NCBI RefSeq assembly: GCF_900536025.1
Contig: NZ_UNOZ01000007.1
Coordinates: 124,001 to 188,000 of the forward strand
DNA length: 64,000 nucleotides
Source: Pseudomonas reidholzensis
Lineage (GTDB): Bacteria; Pseudomonadota; Gammaproteobacteria; Pseudomonadales; Pseudomonadaceae
Direction: 5' to 3'
Shown here: positions 15,965 to 24,425 of the stretch, in pieces
Layout: every line of letters begins with the position of its first letter
Position numbering within the stretch: position 1 is the stretch's first letter
Program-made: the position numbers and the translations under genes
The notes under the pieces: generated by a model
Databases searched by the model: none
The model's input: only the letters and a program-made list of their open reading frames with translations
What the model was told of the DNA's origin: nothing

Positions 15965-16828
15965 ATGACCACTCAACACGCCTATGCAAGCCTTCCGCAC
16001 GTTTCTACTTTCGTCACCTGGCTGGCCGCCGAGCTCGATTCGCAGACCTTGTTCAAGCACGCGTATGTCGACCGCCGCAGCGGCGTCGAGTGGTCGTGCG
16101 ACGGCCTGTTCGATGCCTATCAGTCCTACCACTGGAACTTCCCGGGCAACCCCCGCCTGGGCTACAACCCAGGCGCCTGTGCCGCCGCCAACGCAACCGC
16201 GCTCGGCGCGTTGCGCCAAGACCTCATCGCCGCAGGTAGCGATGACCGTTTGCTGCTGCGCGCCTGCATCGATGTCATGGCCTGGGGCGGTGTCACCGCG
16301 CACAACGTGGATTGGCTCAAGGCCAACCAGCGCGGCCTTGGCGGCACGCTTCACGCGGTCAAGTCGGCACTCCTGGCGGGTGACGAAAACGCCCCGGTGC
16401 TGCGCTCGAAAAACCTGCGCTTCAACTCGGGGATGACCAAGGTCTATGCACTGCTCTGCCCTGGCATCTGCATCTATGACAGCCGGGTCGCGGCAGGCCT
16501 GGGTGCATTGGTGGTCGAGTACTGCAAAGCACATCGCCTGACGGCAGTGCCCGCAGGTTTGTGTTTCCCCTGGGCGGCGGCGAAGGAAGGCCAGGGCGCC
16601 GTGGCCCCCAAGCGCCGCAACCCGAGCACGGGCAGCCTGCACTTCAAGCGCCTGCGAGCCGGCACCCACCACGCACGCTGGAACCTGCGCGCCAGTTGGG
16701 TGCTGAACCAGGTGGCGGAGCTGGCGCGAAGCACTGACAGCCCGTTGCGCCTGGTCGAGCCGCCGATGGACATCCGCCTGGCCCTGGAGAACAGCCTGTT
16801 CATGCGTGGCTACGACCTGGGCGCCTGA
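15965..16828 (+). CDS. Unrecognised protein, WYL-associated
   Basis: A 287-residue cytoplasmic protein that I cannot assign. It starts at the ATG at 15965, only 39 bp from the start of the divergent WYL regulator, so their control regions overlap. Visible features are an aromatic patch (FDAYQSYHWNFPGNPRLGYN), a central LRFNSGMTKVYALLCPGICI followed by YDSRVAAGLGALVVEYCKAH, and a basic stretch (APKRRNPSTGSLHFKRLR). The phrase 'mastery of growth, LLxP, YDSRVAAGLG' resembles proteins that enclose an alpha-helical DNA-repair-like fold, but I cannot support that call. No signal peptide or membrane helix is seen. Ending four residues after FMRGYD, it is followed 49 bp later by a small gene in the same direction, probably the same transcript. 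Confidence 0.7.
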   Translation: MTTQHAYASLPHVSTFVTWLAAELDSQTLFKHAYVDRRSGVEWSCDGLFDAYQSYHWNFPGNPRLGYNPGACAAANATALGALRQDLIAAGSDDRLLLRACIDVMAWGGVTAHNVDWLKANQRGLGGTLHAVKSALLAGDENAPVLRSKNLRFNSGMTKVYALLCPGICIYDSRVAAGLGALVVEYCKAHRLTAVPAGLCFPWAAAKEGQGAVAPKRRNPSTGSLHFKRLRAGTHHARWNLRASWVLNQVAELARSTDSPLRLVEPPMDIRLALENSLFMRGYDLGA

Positions 16829-16877
16829 GCGCTTATCGGCTTGCAGCCCCTTCGACGCCTTTGCACATGAGCATCCC

Positions 16878-17225
16878 ATGACCGATCTGACCGCACTCGA
16901 CAACCTGGTCCTGCAGCTGGCCACAGGTGGCATTGCTGCACCGGCAATGCGCCGCGAGGTAACGCTCGCGTATCCCTGGCTCACCGACAGCCAGTTCTTT
17001 TCCACACTGCTGTCGCTGCAGAACAAAGGCCTGCTCGCAGGCCAGGAAATCACCGGGGTCTGGGTGCTGACGGCACTCACCGAGCAGCCCACGGAGTGCA
17101 GCCCCGCGTTCGCCGAGATGATCATCGCGGCGGACTGCGGTGAATGGCACGCACTTGACGCTGATGAACTGATCGCAGAGCTGGATCGGATGATCCGCAA
17201 GGCCCGGGCGCGAAAGCGGCGATGA
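16878..17225 (+). CDS. Small unrecognised protein, second gene of the WYL-linked pair
   Basis: A 115-residue protein from the ATG at 16878. It is acidic to neutral, apart from a basic tail (LDRMIRKARARKRR). The sequence TDLTALDNLVLQLATGGIAA, TLAYPWLTDSQFFSTLLSLQ and NKGLLAGQEITGVWVLTA looks helical and could form a winged-helix-like fold, since SQFFSTLLSLQNKGLL resembles a helix-turn-helix. It lies 49 bp after the unknown gene at 15965 and probably shares its transcript. No family was recognised, and a DNA-binding role is speculative. Confidence 0.65.
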   Translation: MTDLTALDNLVLQLATGGIAAPAMRREVTLAYPWLTDSQFFSTLLSLQNKGLLAGQEITGVWVLTALTEQPTECSPAFAEMIIAADCGEWHALDADELIAELDRMIRKARARKRR

Positions 17226-17234
17226 GCCTGGTCG

Positions 17235-17600
17235 CTACTCGAGCAGTTCGACGTAGCTGGACTCTCCCCCGCCCGTCGCACCCGACAACCAGCCCCAGAC
17301 GAACGCCAGCGTGGTGCGTCCGTGGTCATCGACCCCGACCGTGCCACGCGACCAGCCGGCGAGCATCTCGCCCTCGGTGGTCAGGCATTGATACAGGAGT
17401 TCGAGGGTGTCCGGACCGGTCACCCGACCGACTTGGCTGCCGATGCGGATCCGCCCGCCCTGGTAGGTGCCTGAAATCGCATCGCCCTCAACACGATAGT
17501 GAAACACCGTGCCTGTCCCGGACAGGCCCTGGGCGTTGTTGGCTACGGTGAAGCGGCGATCGTGCAAGCGCTCGCTCAGGCTGGAAGTGGACAGTTGCAT
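17235..17600 (-). CDS. Small uncharacterised beta-rich protein
   Basis: A 121-residue protein starting MQLSTSSLSERLHDRRFTV. Alternating strands such as TVFHYRVEGDAISGTYQGGR, IRIGSQVGRVTGPDTLELLY and GRTTLAFVWGWLSG suggest a small lipocalin-like or beta-barrel cytoplasmic protein. Similar Pseudomonas proteins are sometimes named N-acetylglutamate synthase-like, without a visible acetyltransferase motif here. It points toward the small WYL-linked gene (9-bp gap, convergent) and lies downstream of receptor B, whose transcript runs in the same direction. No function can be assigned. Confidence 0.65.
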   Translation of the reverse strand: MQLSTSSLSERLHDRRFTVANNAQGLSGTGTVFHYRVEGDAISGTYQGGRIRIGSQVGRVTGPDTLELLYQCLTTEGEMLAGWSRGTVGVDDHGRTTLAFVWGWLSGATGGGESSYVELLE

Positions 17601-17660
17601 GGATGTCGCATCCTTGAGTTGAAGGTATTCGTTGCGTACGCGTTCTGGCTCAGTGGTGGG

Positions 17661-20099
17661 TCAGAACGCGTATTTCAACGACAACACGGCATTCCTTGGC
17701 TCGCCATAAACGCCGTTTTCAGTGATCGAGGCATAATACTTCTTGTCCAACAGGTTACTCACATTGAGCGTCGCCGACAGCTGTTTGCTGAAGTCATAGC
17801 GGGTCATGGCGCTGACCAGCATGAAGCTGCCCTGCATGGGATACCCGTCGCCTTCGTAGCCATACCGGCTCTTCCAGTTGAAGCCTGCGCCAACAGTTAC
17901 CTTGTCCAGCGCCCCGGACAGTCGGTAGGTGGTGAAGCCTTTGACGTTGTGCCGGGGGATACGACTCATTGCCCGGTCGTGCTGGGCGTCTTCACTGACG
18001 CTGTAGGCATAGCCGCCAGCAATGTTCCAGCCTTCACTCAGTTCACCGTTGAGCTCGAGTTCGACGCCGTTGGTGGTGATGCCCTGCAGCATGCGATAGG
18101 CACTGATGGTGCCGTCGTATTCGGCCACATTGTCCTGCTCGATCCTGAACAGCGCCATGCTGGCGTTGAGTCGCCCCTCATCGAAACCGGCTTTGACCCC
18201 CAGTTCGTAGGCATTGCCCTCCTCGGGATCGAGCGGCTGGTTATTGATGTCGCGCGCCGTCGCGCTTTGCGGGTTGAAAATCTGGGTGTAGCTGCCATAC
18301 ACCGACCACGTCTCGTCGAGGTCATAGACCAGGCCCGCAAAGGGCACCACCACGCCGTTTTCCTTGCGCTCCTGCGTGCTGCGCACGCCGGCCGACGAGG
18401 TGGACTCGGCTGTGCGCTTCCAGTCGATCACCCGCGAGCCGGTAATCAGATGCGTTGAATCGGTCAGGTTGAAACGCGACGTCAGGTAGGCGCTGTACTG
18501 GGTTTCTTCAGTGTCGGTCTTGCCTGTTCGGTCAAACACCGGGCGGTTGGCGCCACTGCCGTCCCAGGTCCAGATGTTGCCGAGCGTGCCGTCGTAGCTG
18601 CTGTTCCACGCGTACAGCCAGTTGTAGTTGTTCGACTTGCTGTCGATGCGTGACAGCGCCACGCCCGCGACCAGCTCATGCTCACGGCCCAGCAGTTCAA
18701 AGGGGCCGGTCAGAGAGGCATCCAGGCTGTTCTGTTTGTCGGTTTGTTGCCACTTTGCAGGCGCGATGCTGCTCCCCAACCCGGTCTGCGCGTCGATGGC
18801 CCCGTACTGGTAGTAGGAGATTGCGTCCTGCTCGGAGCGTGAATGGCTAAGCTCGACCTTGGCGTTCCAACCACCGTCGAAACGATGCTCCAATGCCGTG
18901 AAAACGCTGCTTTGCTGGGTGTCGTAGTAGCTCCAGTCCGGGGCATTATTGTAAGAACGTGGCAGGTTGATCCTTGCCCCGCTGCGGTAGTTGTCCTGGT
19001 AAAACAGCGGCACTCCGCTGCGCATCGGTGCTTCGTTGTCGTTGCGCTGATGGGTAAAGCCGACGCTCAACAAGGTCTGCTCGTCAAGGTCGAACTCGGT
19101 CACGCTGTAGGCGACGCTGGAGTGGTTCTGGTAACGGTCCAACCAACTGTTGCTGTCCTGATGATCAACCACCAGCCTGCTGCGAAGGGTCCCCGACTCA
19201 TTCAGCGGCCCAGAGAGGTCTGCGCCGAAACCATAGTGATCCCAACTCCCCGCCTGGGCAGTGAGGCTGGCCTGTGCCTGGGCGGTAGGCCGCTTGCGGA
19301 TCAGGTTTATCGCCGCACCCGGGCTGCCCATGCCGCTCATCAGTCCGGTGGCCCCGCGTACCACCTCGACCCGGTCGTACAACGCCGTGGATGAGTTGAG
19401 GCTGTACATCTTCGATGAGGTACGCGGCAGGCCATCGACCAGGTAGTTGGAGATCAGAAAACCTCGCGCGTAGGGCTGGTCGAGGTCCGTGCCGATACCC
19501 TGGTTGAACGTGCTGACGCCGACCGTCGCTTCCAGCACTTCGGAAACCGTGGAGAGCTTCTGATCATCCATCCGTTGGCGGGTAATGACGCTGACCGACT
19601 GCGGGATTTGCTTGACGCTCAAGCCCAGCTTGGTCGCGGTGCTGGTGCGTTGGGAGGTGGTATACGAGCCCGTCCCCTCCGTGCGATCACCGTCCAGCCG
19701 CGAGTTGATCGACGTCGCGTCCAGCTCCAGCGCGCCACTCTCCTCGGCAGCCGGTATCAGCAGGTAGTTGCCGGTGTCTGTGCGGGCCACGCGCAAACCG
19801 GTACCCGCCAGCACCTGTGCAAGCCCTTGCTCCATCGCAAAGCTGCCCTGCACGCCCTGGCTGGACTTGCCGGCGGTCAGGCTGGCATCGATCGACAGGG
19901 GAATACCCGATTGCCGGCCGAACTGGCTCAGGGCCTGGTCCAGCGGGCCGGCGGCGACGTCGAAACGGATGATGCTGGCGCGAGCGACGCTCGCGTCCTG
20001 CGCCTGCGCGGCGCCGCCAGCGACGAGGCTGCCGAAGGTCAGGCCGGTGGCGAACGCCAGGTGAATGGCTCGCGCCAGCGGGGTCATACGGTGGGTCAT
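17661..20099 (-). CDS. TonB-dependent siderophore receptor with STN domain, FpvA-like (system B)
   Basis: The 812-residue protein uses the ATG at 20099, preceded by GGAAG. Signal peptide about residues 1-35 (LARAIHLAFATGLTFGSLVA to GAAQAQ), STN domain (IRFDVAAGPLDQALSQFGRQ), TonB box at ALELDATSIN, plug with KQIPQSVSVITRQRMDDQKL and YDRVEVVRGATGLMSGMGSP followed by AAINLIRKRPT, then barrel strands ending RNAVLSLKYAF. The GATGLMxGxG...INLIRKRPT style is that of the FpvA/FiuA/FecA-like receptors which both import a ferric siderophore and signal via STN. It probably takes up a pyoverdine-like or other foreign siderophore. It is the last gene of the sigma-fecR-receptor series. Confidence 0.9.
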   Translation of the reverse strand: MTHRMTPLARAIHLAFATGLTFGSLVAGGAAQAQDASVARASIIRFDVAAGPLDQALSQFGRQSGIPLSIDASLTAGKSSQGVQGSFAMEQGLAQVLAGTGLRVARTDTGNYLLIPAAEESGALELDATSINSRLDGDRTEGTGSYTTSQRTSTATKLGLSVKQIPQSVSVITRQRMDDQKLSTVSEVLEATVGVSTFNQGIGTDLDQPYARGFLISNYLVDGLPRTSSKMYSLNSSTALYDRVEVVRGATGLMSGMGSPGAAINLIRKRPTAQAQASLTAQAGSWDHYGFGADLSGPLNESGTLRSRLVVDHQDSNSWLDRYQNHSSVAYSVTEFDLDEQTLLSVGFTHQRNDNEAPMRSGVPLFYQDNYRSGARINLPRSYNNAPDWSYYDTQQSSVFTALEHRFDGGWNAKVELSHSRSEQDAISYYQYGAIDAQTGLGSSIAPAKWQQTDKQNSLDASLTGPFELLGREHELVAGVALSRIDSKSNNYNWLYAWNSSYDGTLGNIWTWDGSGANRPVFDRTGKTDTEETQYSAYLTSRFNLTDSTHLITGSRVIDWKRTAESTSSAGVRSTQERKENGVVVPFAGLVYDLDETWSVYGSYTQIFNPQSATARDINNQPLDPEEGNAYELGVKAGFDEGRLNASMALFRIEQDNVAEYDGTISAYRMLQGITTNGVELELNGELSEGWNIAGGYAYSVSEDAQHDRAMSRIPRHNVKGFTTYRLSGALDKVTVGAGFNWKSRYGYEGDGYPMQGSFMLVSAMTRYDFSKQLSATLNVSNLLDKKYYASITENGVYGEPRNAVLSLKYAF

Positions 20100-20184
20100 G
20101 GCAAACTTCCGAAAGGGCCAAGGGCCCGCGTGATGAGCGGGGTATGTCCAGGGGCCAATCGAGAAATGAAAATCTGCGACCGGG

Positions 20185-20202
20185 CTGAAAATATTTTTCA
20201 AC
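20185..20202 (-). promoter_or_regulatory. A-rich promoter-like element ahead of receptor B
   Basis: The minus strand reads GTTGAAAAATATTTTCAG, overlapping the FecR stop codon and lying about 90 bp before the receptor start. It is nearly identical to the element of system E (GCGAAAAATATTTGCTCAG). It is a candidate -35 region for the system's ECF sigma factor. Confidence 0.4.
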
Positions 20203-21199
20203 CCATGGATCGAGGTACCAGCGTCACCCAGTAACGCGTCCGCCGCTGGATGCTGAGCGGCAGGCTGCCTTCGAGCAACGCGAGGATGCGTTCGTTGTCC
20301 GTCAGTGGGTACGAGCCGGTCACGCGCAAGTCGGCGATGCGTGGATCGCAGCGCAGAATGCCCGGGCGGTAGCGCGCCAGTTGGGTCACCAGTTCGCCCA
20401 GCCGCGTGGCTTGCGCGATGACCAGGCCGTCGACCCAGGCATCGTCCAGCGGCGCGCGAGGGTCAACCGAAAGTGAACCGGGTTCGAGCAGCGCCTGCTG
20501 ACCGGCTTCGACCACATGCGCAGCAGGGCCTTGGCGCAGCCTCGCAGCCACGCGGCCACTGCTGACCGACACCCGCGTGCCCACGCAGCCGTCGCCACAG
20601 CGCACGGTGAAGCGCGTGCCCAGTGGGCGCAGGTCGGCGTCGGTGGTTTGCACCAGCAGCGGCCGCCTGGCCGAATCGGCGGCGGTCAGCACGTTGATTT
20701 CACCGTAGCGCAGGGAGATCCGCCGTTCGCCGGCGGTGAACGCGATGTCCACTGCCGTGGCCGTGTTGAGCCACAGCTGAGTGCCATCGGCGAGCACCTC
20801 TCGGCGCCGCTCGCCGGTCGCGGTGCGCAGGTCTGCCAGGCTGCCTTGCAACCATTGGCTGTCCCTGCCCTGCCAGCCGACCGCACCGAGCACGCTCACG
20901 CCCGCCAGCAGCTTCAACAGTTGCCGGCGATCGCCGCTGACATACCGCGTCTGCTGCAAGGCGGCCCTGGCCAGCGGGTCGCGCAACAGCGCGGCGTTGC
21001 TGTGGATCAGCTCCGGCAAGCCGGCCATGCGCTGCCAGGCGCGCTCGTGCTCGCTGTCGGCCTGGCGCCAGCGTTCCAGCTGCTGCAGTTGCTCGGCGGT
21101 GATGTCGCCGGACAGGGTCAACGAATACCAGGCGAGCGCCTGCTGGCGGATGGCGGGATGAACAGGTTCGGCCGGGGCGGCTCCAGGTGGCATGGGCAT
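20198..21199 (-). CDS. FecR-family anti-sigma/signal transducer (system B)
   Basis: A 333-residue protein. The ATG at 21199 overlaps the sigma stop codon, giving TAATG; an ATG at 21193 is possible. N-terminal anti-sigma domain: QQALAWYSLTLSGDITAEQL and LERWRQADSEHERAWQRMAG. A membrane segment follows RRQLLKLLAGVSVLGAVGW. The FecR periplasmic domain has RTATGERREVLADGTQLWLN and ISLRYGEINVLTAADS, then ARYRPGILRCDPRIADLRVT and GSYPLTDNERILALLEGSLP. It binds the sigma factor at the inner membrane and is triggered by receptor B. Confidence 0.88.
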   Translation of the reverse strand: MPMPPGAAPAEPVHPAIRQQALAWYSLTLSGDITAEQLQQLERWRQADSEHERAWQRMAGLPELIHSNAALLRDPLARAALQQTRYVSGDRRQLLKLLAGVSVLGAVGWQGRDSQWLQGSLADLRTATGERRREVLADGTQLWLNTATAVDIAFTAGERRISLRYGEINVLTAADSARRPLLVQTTDADLRPLGTRFTVRCGDGCVGTRVSVSSGRVAARLRQGPAAHVVEAGQQALLEPGSLSVDPRAPLDDAWVDGLVIAQATRLGELVTQLARYRPGILRCDPRIADLRVTGSYPLTDNERILALLEGSLPLSIQRRTRYWVTLVPRSMG

Positions 21200-21708
21200 T
21201 ACTCGAACTGGCTGGCGTAGCAGCGGTCGAGCGCCTTGAGCATGGCACGCTGGACCTGATCGACACTCAGCGACAGCTGCGCGGCAATCTGTTTGTAGGT
21301 CAGGCCATCGAGCTGCGACAGCAGGAAGATCTCCCGCACCCGCGGCGACAGCGCATGCAGCAGCTCGTCCAGCTGGGTCAGGGTTTCGATCAGCAGGTGC
21401 CGGGCCTCGGCGGAAATCTCGTACTGCTCCGGCTGCGCTGCCAGCACCTCGGCATACGCGCGCTCGACCGCCAGGCGTCGCCAGCGGTTGACCAGCAGGC
21501 TGTTGGCGATGGTCGCGAGGTAGGCCAACGGGCGGTGCAGGTCGTTGACCGGACGCCTCGCGCGGAGGATCCGCACGAAGGTGTCCTGGGCCAGGTCATC
21601 GGCATCCGCCGCCTCGCCCAGACGCTTGTGCAACCACCGCTTCAACCAGCTGTGATGCCGGGTGTAGAGGGTTTCGACATCCAGGTCGAAAGAGCTTGAG
21701 GGTCCCAT
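21199..21708 (-). CDS. FecI-like ECF sigma factor (system B)
   Basis: A 169-residue ECF sigma factor from the ATG at 21708. Region 2: VETLYTRHHSWLKRWLHKRL and ADADDLAQDTFVRIL, then YLATIANSLLVNRWRRLAVE. Region 4: LSPRVREIFLLSQLDGLTYK followed by QIAAQLSLSVDQVQRAML. It is the first gene of a leftward sigma-fecR-receptor operon. A 15/19 match to the Fur consensus lies 35 bp upstream of the start, the best such site in the window. Expected to drive the receptor gene once FecR transmits the ligand signal. Confidence 0.92.
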   Translation of the reverse strand: MGPSSSFDLDVETLYTRHHSWLKRWLHKRLGEAADADDLAQDTFVRILRARRPVNDLHRPLAYLATIANSLLVNRWRRLAVERAYAEVLAAQPEQYEISAEARHLLIETLTQLDELLHALSPRVREIFLLSQLDGLTYKQIAAQLSLSVDQVQRAMLKALDRCYASQFE

Positions 21709-21742
21709 GGGCGACTGGCCTGCGTCTGCGGCTTGATAATCA

Positions 21743-21761
21743 GCTTATGATAATCATTCAC
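21743..21761. promoter_or_regulatory. Fur box ahead of sigma factor B
   Basis: GCTTATGATAATCATTCAC matches GATAATGATAATCATTATC at 15 of 19 positions, with the entire core ATGATAATCATT intact. It is 35 bp upstream of the sigma start. This is a confident prediction of iron-Fur repression. Confidence 0.8.
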
Positions 21762-21805
21762 AATTAGCAGGCGCAAGCTGCCTTCAACTGCCGCAACGGC
21801 TCAGC

Positions 21806-22858
21806 TCACAGTGGGTCGATCTCGACGATGCGCCCGGTGCGCGCCGCTTCGGCGATCGCTTCGGTGATGATCAGGTTGAGCAGGCCATCGCGAACGGTCA
21901 CCCGCGGGGCCTCCTTGCCCTGGATCAGGTTGCAGAAATGCACCAGCTGAAGCGCCAGCGGGTCTTGCCGAACGACCTCTGCGGTGGCGGTTCGAAACGG
22001 CTTCCACCACGAACGCTGGCTGGCGTCGGGGTAGCTCTTCAGGCGCAGGGTCGGCACCGACAACGTGCCGTTCTTGCCGGAGATCACGTAGCAGTCTTCG
22101 TCGTCATACCAGGGATAGTCGGCGTTCTCCTGTGAGGTCTGCTCCCAACTGCGCGCACAGCCCGCGGTGTCGGAGAGCAGGAATGAACCCAAGGCGCCGT
22201 TTGCAAAGCGCAGCCCGATGCACACCGTGTCCTCGACCGCGAAGCCCCGCGCCGCGTTGGACTGCATGGCCTGCACCGCGACGATCTCGCCGCACAGAGC
22301 ACGCAGGTTGCCGATTTCGTGAATCATGTTGATCAGGATCGGCCCACCGCCCGCCTGCCGTCGCCAGAGTGCGCCATCAAAATAGTCATCCGGCTTGTAG
22401 AACAACGCACTGCCCTGCACCGCCACCAGATCACCCAGCACGCCTTCACTGACCAGCTCCCGGGCCTTGGCCAGGATCGGGCTGTGCGCGCGGTGATGGC
22501 CTACCAGCAGCTTGGCGTTGGCCGCCTCGGCAATGGCCAGCAGGCGCTTGCCCGCTTCGACGCTGTGCGCGACCGGTTTCTCGATCAGCGCGGCAACGCC
22601 TGCCTCGATGCATTGCAGGGTCTGTTCGACGTGCAGCGCATTGGGTGTCGCGAGGATGATGCCGTCGGGCCGGTGCTCGGCGAAATAGCGCTGGAGGTCG
22701 GGATACTGCGTTACGCCCAGCCCAGCCAGGTAGTCGGCCGGCACCAGCAGCGGGTCGATGATGGCGGCGAGCTCGCACGCGGGGTTGGCTTGCAGGAGTT
22801 CGATGTGACGCCGGCCGATAAGTCCGGCGCCGGCCACGGCAATGCTGATTTTTCGCAT
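21806..22858 (-). CDS. Gfo/Idh/MocA-family NAD(P)-dependent dehydrogenase
   Basis: A 350-residue protein starting at the ATG at 22858 (MRKISIAVAGAGLIGRRHIE), which places the Rossmann motif GAGLIG right at the N-terminus; the longer open frame upstream is ignored. Residues 1-120 form the nucleotide-binding domain, ending in LIEKPVAHSVEAGKRLLAIA, whose EKP is the typical catalytic-lysine motif. The C-terminal half is the substrate domain (MIHEIGNLRALCGEIVAVQA). The family oxidises polyols, sugars or inositols with NAD(P). It is divergent from the LysR regulator at 22970, which probably controls it. An MFS transporter of the hexuronate type lies 2.7 kb away. Substrate unknown. Confidence 0.86.
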   Translation of the reverse strand: MRKISIAVAGAGLIGRRHIELLQANPACELAAIIDPLLVPADYLAGLGVTQYPDLQRYFAEHRPDGIILATPNALHVEQTLQCIEAGVAALIEKPVAHSVEAGKRLLAIAEAANAKLLVGHHRAHSPILAKARELVSEGVLGDLVAVQGSALFYKPDDYFDGALWRRQAGGGPILINMIHEIGNLRALCGEIVAVQAMQSNAARGFAVEDTVCIGLRFANGALGSFLLSDTAGCARSWEQTSQENADYPWYDDEDCYVISGKNGTLSVPTLRLKSYPDASQRSWWKPFRTATAEVVRQDPLALQLVHFCNLIQGKEAPRVTVRDGLLNLIITEAIAEAARTGRIVEIDPL

Positions 22859-22969
22859 GGTCTGATCTTCGCGAGCGTTGTTTTTATGTGCGGGTCGAGC
22901 CATCGACGGCACGACACGATCTGCTAGGATCCAGCCTACTATCAACGCGAAAGACCATAATCAGCCAGC

Positions 22970-23911
22970 ATGGAAAATCAGAATTCTCCCGTAGTGAACA
23001 ATGACCCGTTCTTGCGCGACTTGCTGCTGTTCTCGACCATCGCCAAACGCGCCAGCTTCATTGCCGCAGGTGCCGAGCTGGGGATCTCCCCCGCCCACGT
23101 CAGCAAGCGCGTTGCGGCACTGGAAGAGACTCTGGGCTGCAAGCTGTTCAACCGCACCACCCGCCGCGTCTCGATCACCTCCGAGGGCGAGGCGATGCTG
23201 GTCTGGGCCAAGACCATCCTCGACAACGTCAACGGCATGCTGGAAACCTCGCTGGGTGATCGGCTCGAGCCCCGCGGCACCTTGCGGATCAGCGCCAGCC
23301 ATCGTCTGGGGCGCTTTCACATCGCGCCGATCCTGGCCTTGCTGCGCAAGCGCTACCCCAAGCTCGAAGTCTGGCTGGAGCTGCTCGACCGCCGCACCGA
23401 CCTGATCGCCGAGAACTTCGACATCGACATCCGCGTCGGTGAGGTCAACGAGCAGAACCTGATCGCCCGGCGCATCGCCGACAGCCAGCGGATCCTCTGC
23501 GCTGCCCCGAGCTACCTGGCCGAACGCGGGCAGCCGGCCACCCTGGCCGAGCTGACCCTGCACGACTGCCTGCTGTTTCGTGAACGCGAGCAGCGTTTCG
23601 GCGTGTGGCGGCTGCACGGCGGCAATGGCCTGGAAACCGTCAAGGTGACCGGGCCCATGGCGTCCAATCACAGTGAGGTGGTGCACGGCTGGGCGCATGA
23701 GGGCTTCGGCATCATCATGGCCTCCACCTGGGACGTCGCCACGAGCATCGCCGAGGGCAAGCTGGTGCGGGTGCTGCCGGCCTATCAGCAACCGGCGAAC
23801 GTCTCGGCGGTGACCAGCGTACGCGCCGCGGGCTCGGTGAAAATCAATGTGTGCCTGGAGTTTCTGACTGCCCAGCTGAATGCGGGGGCTTATGCACTGA
23901 AGGGCCTGTAG
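22970..23911 (+). CDS. LysR-type transcriptional regulator
   Basis: A 313-residue LysR-family protein. An N-terminal winged helix lies at about residues 10-75 (LRDLLLFSTIAKRASFIAAG, then LGISPAHVSKRVAALEETLG and CKLFNRTTRRVSITSEG). A periplasmic-binding-protein-like effector domain runs from about 95 to 300. It is divergent from the Gfo/Idh/MocA dehydrogenase with a 111-bp gap, the usual arrangement for a LysR activator and its target. The next rightward gene starts 79 bp after its stop. The inducer is unknown. Confidence 0.9.
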   Translation: MENQNSPVVNNDPFLRDLLLFSTIAKRASFIAAGAELGISPAHVSKRVAALEETLGCKLFNRTTRRVSITSEGEAMLVWAKTILDNVNGMLETSLGDRLEPRGTLRISASHRLGRFHIAPILALLRKRYPKLEVWLELLDRRTDLIAENFDIDIRVGEVNEQNLIARRIADSQRILCAAPSYLAERGQPATLAELTLHDCLLFREREQRFGVWRLHGGNGLETVKVTGPMASNHSEVVHGWAHEGFGIIMASTWDVATSIAEGKLVRVLPAYQQPANVSAVTSVRAAGSVKINVCLEFLTAQLNAGAYALKGL

Positions 23912-23990
23912 CCAGCGCCCGCCTTGGCGCTCAGTCGACCGATGGCAGCCGGGTGGTTAAGCTGTGGGCTTTTCACGGATGGAGCGGCGT

Positions 23991-24377
23991 GTGACAGAGA
24001 CGTATCAAGGGAGCTGCCTGTGTGCGGCCGTCAGGTACGAGCTGCTGAGCAGCCCCAAGGCAGTCAGCCACTGCCACTGCAGCCATTGCCGCAAAGGCCA
24101 TGGCGCACTCTTCGCCTCTTATGCCAGCGTCCCACGCAGCGCTCTGCGGATAGTTGACGGCCGCTCTGAGATCAAGGCGTACCGGTCTTCCGAGTCGGTG
24201 CTGCGCGAGTTCTGCCAGCACTGCGGCGCAACCCTGTTCTGGTCGCGCAGCGAAGGCGAATTTGCCGACTGGATTTCAGTGGCACTGGGCACCCTGGACA
24301 CGCCGTTCGTGCCCCTCAAGCAAAAACACCTGCACGTTGCGGGCATGGCGCCGTGGCTTGAACTCGCCGAAAAATAA
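23991..24377 (+). CDS. GFA/CENP-V family zinc protein
   Basis: The 128-residue form starts at the GTG at 23991, preceded by GGAG with a 6-nt spacer. Upstream in-frame codons at 23979 (ATG) and 23964 (GTG) lack such spacing. The protein has the cysteine-rich zinc motifs of the glutathione-dependent formaldehyde-activating (GFA) family: GSCLCAAVRYEL, SHCHCSHCRKGHG and REFCQHCGATLFW. The family includes Gfa, which condenses glutathione with formaldehyde, but most members have no known substrate. The start typical of the family (TETYQGSCLC) supports the chosen codon. It stands alone between a LysR gene and an unknown leftward gene. Confidence 0.85.
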   Translation: MTETYQGSCLCAAVRYELLSSPKAVSHCHCSHCRKGHGALFASYASVPRSALRIVDGRSEIKAYRSSESVLREFCQHCGATLFWSRSEGEFADWISVALGTLDTPFVPLKQKHLHVAGMAPWLELAEK

Positions 24378-24425
24378 CGGCCGGATCACGACGCCGCAAT
24401 GAACAAGCCCGACACTCCAACGCGC

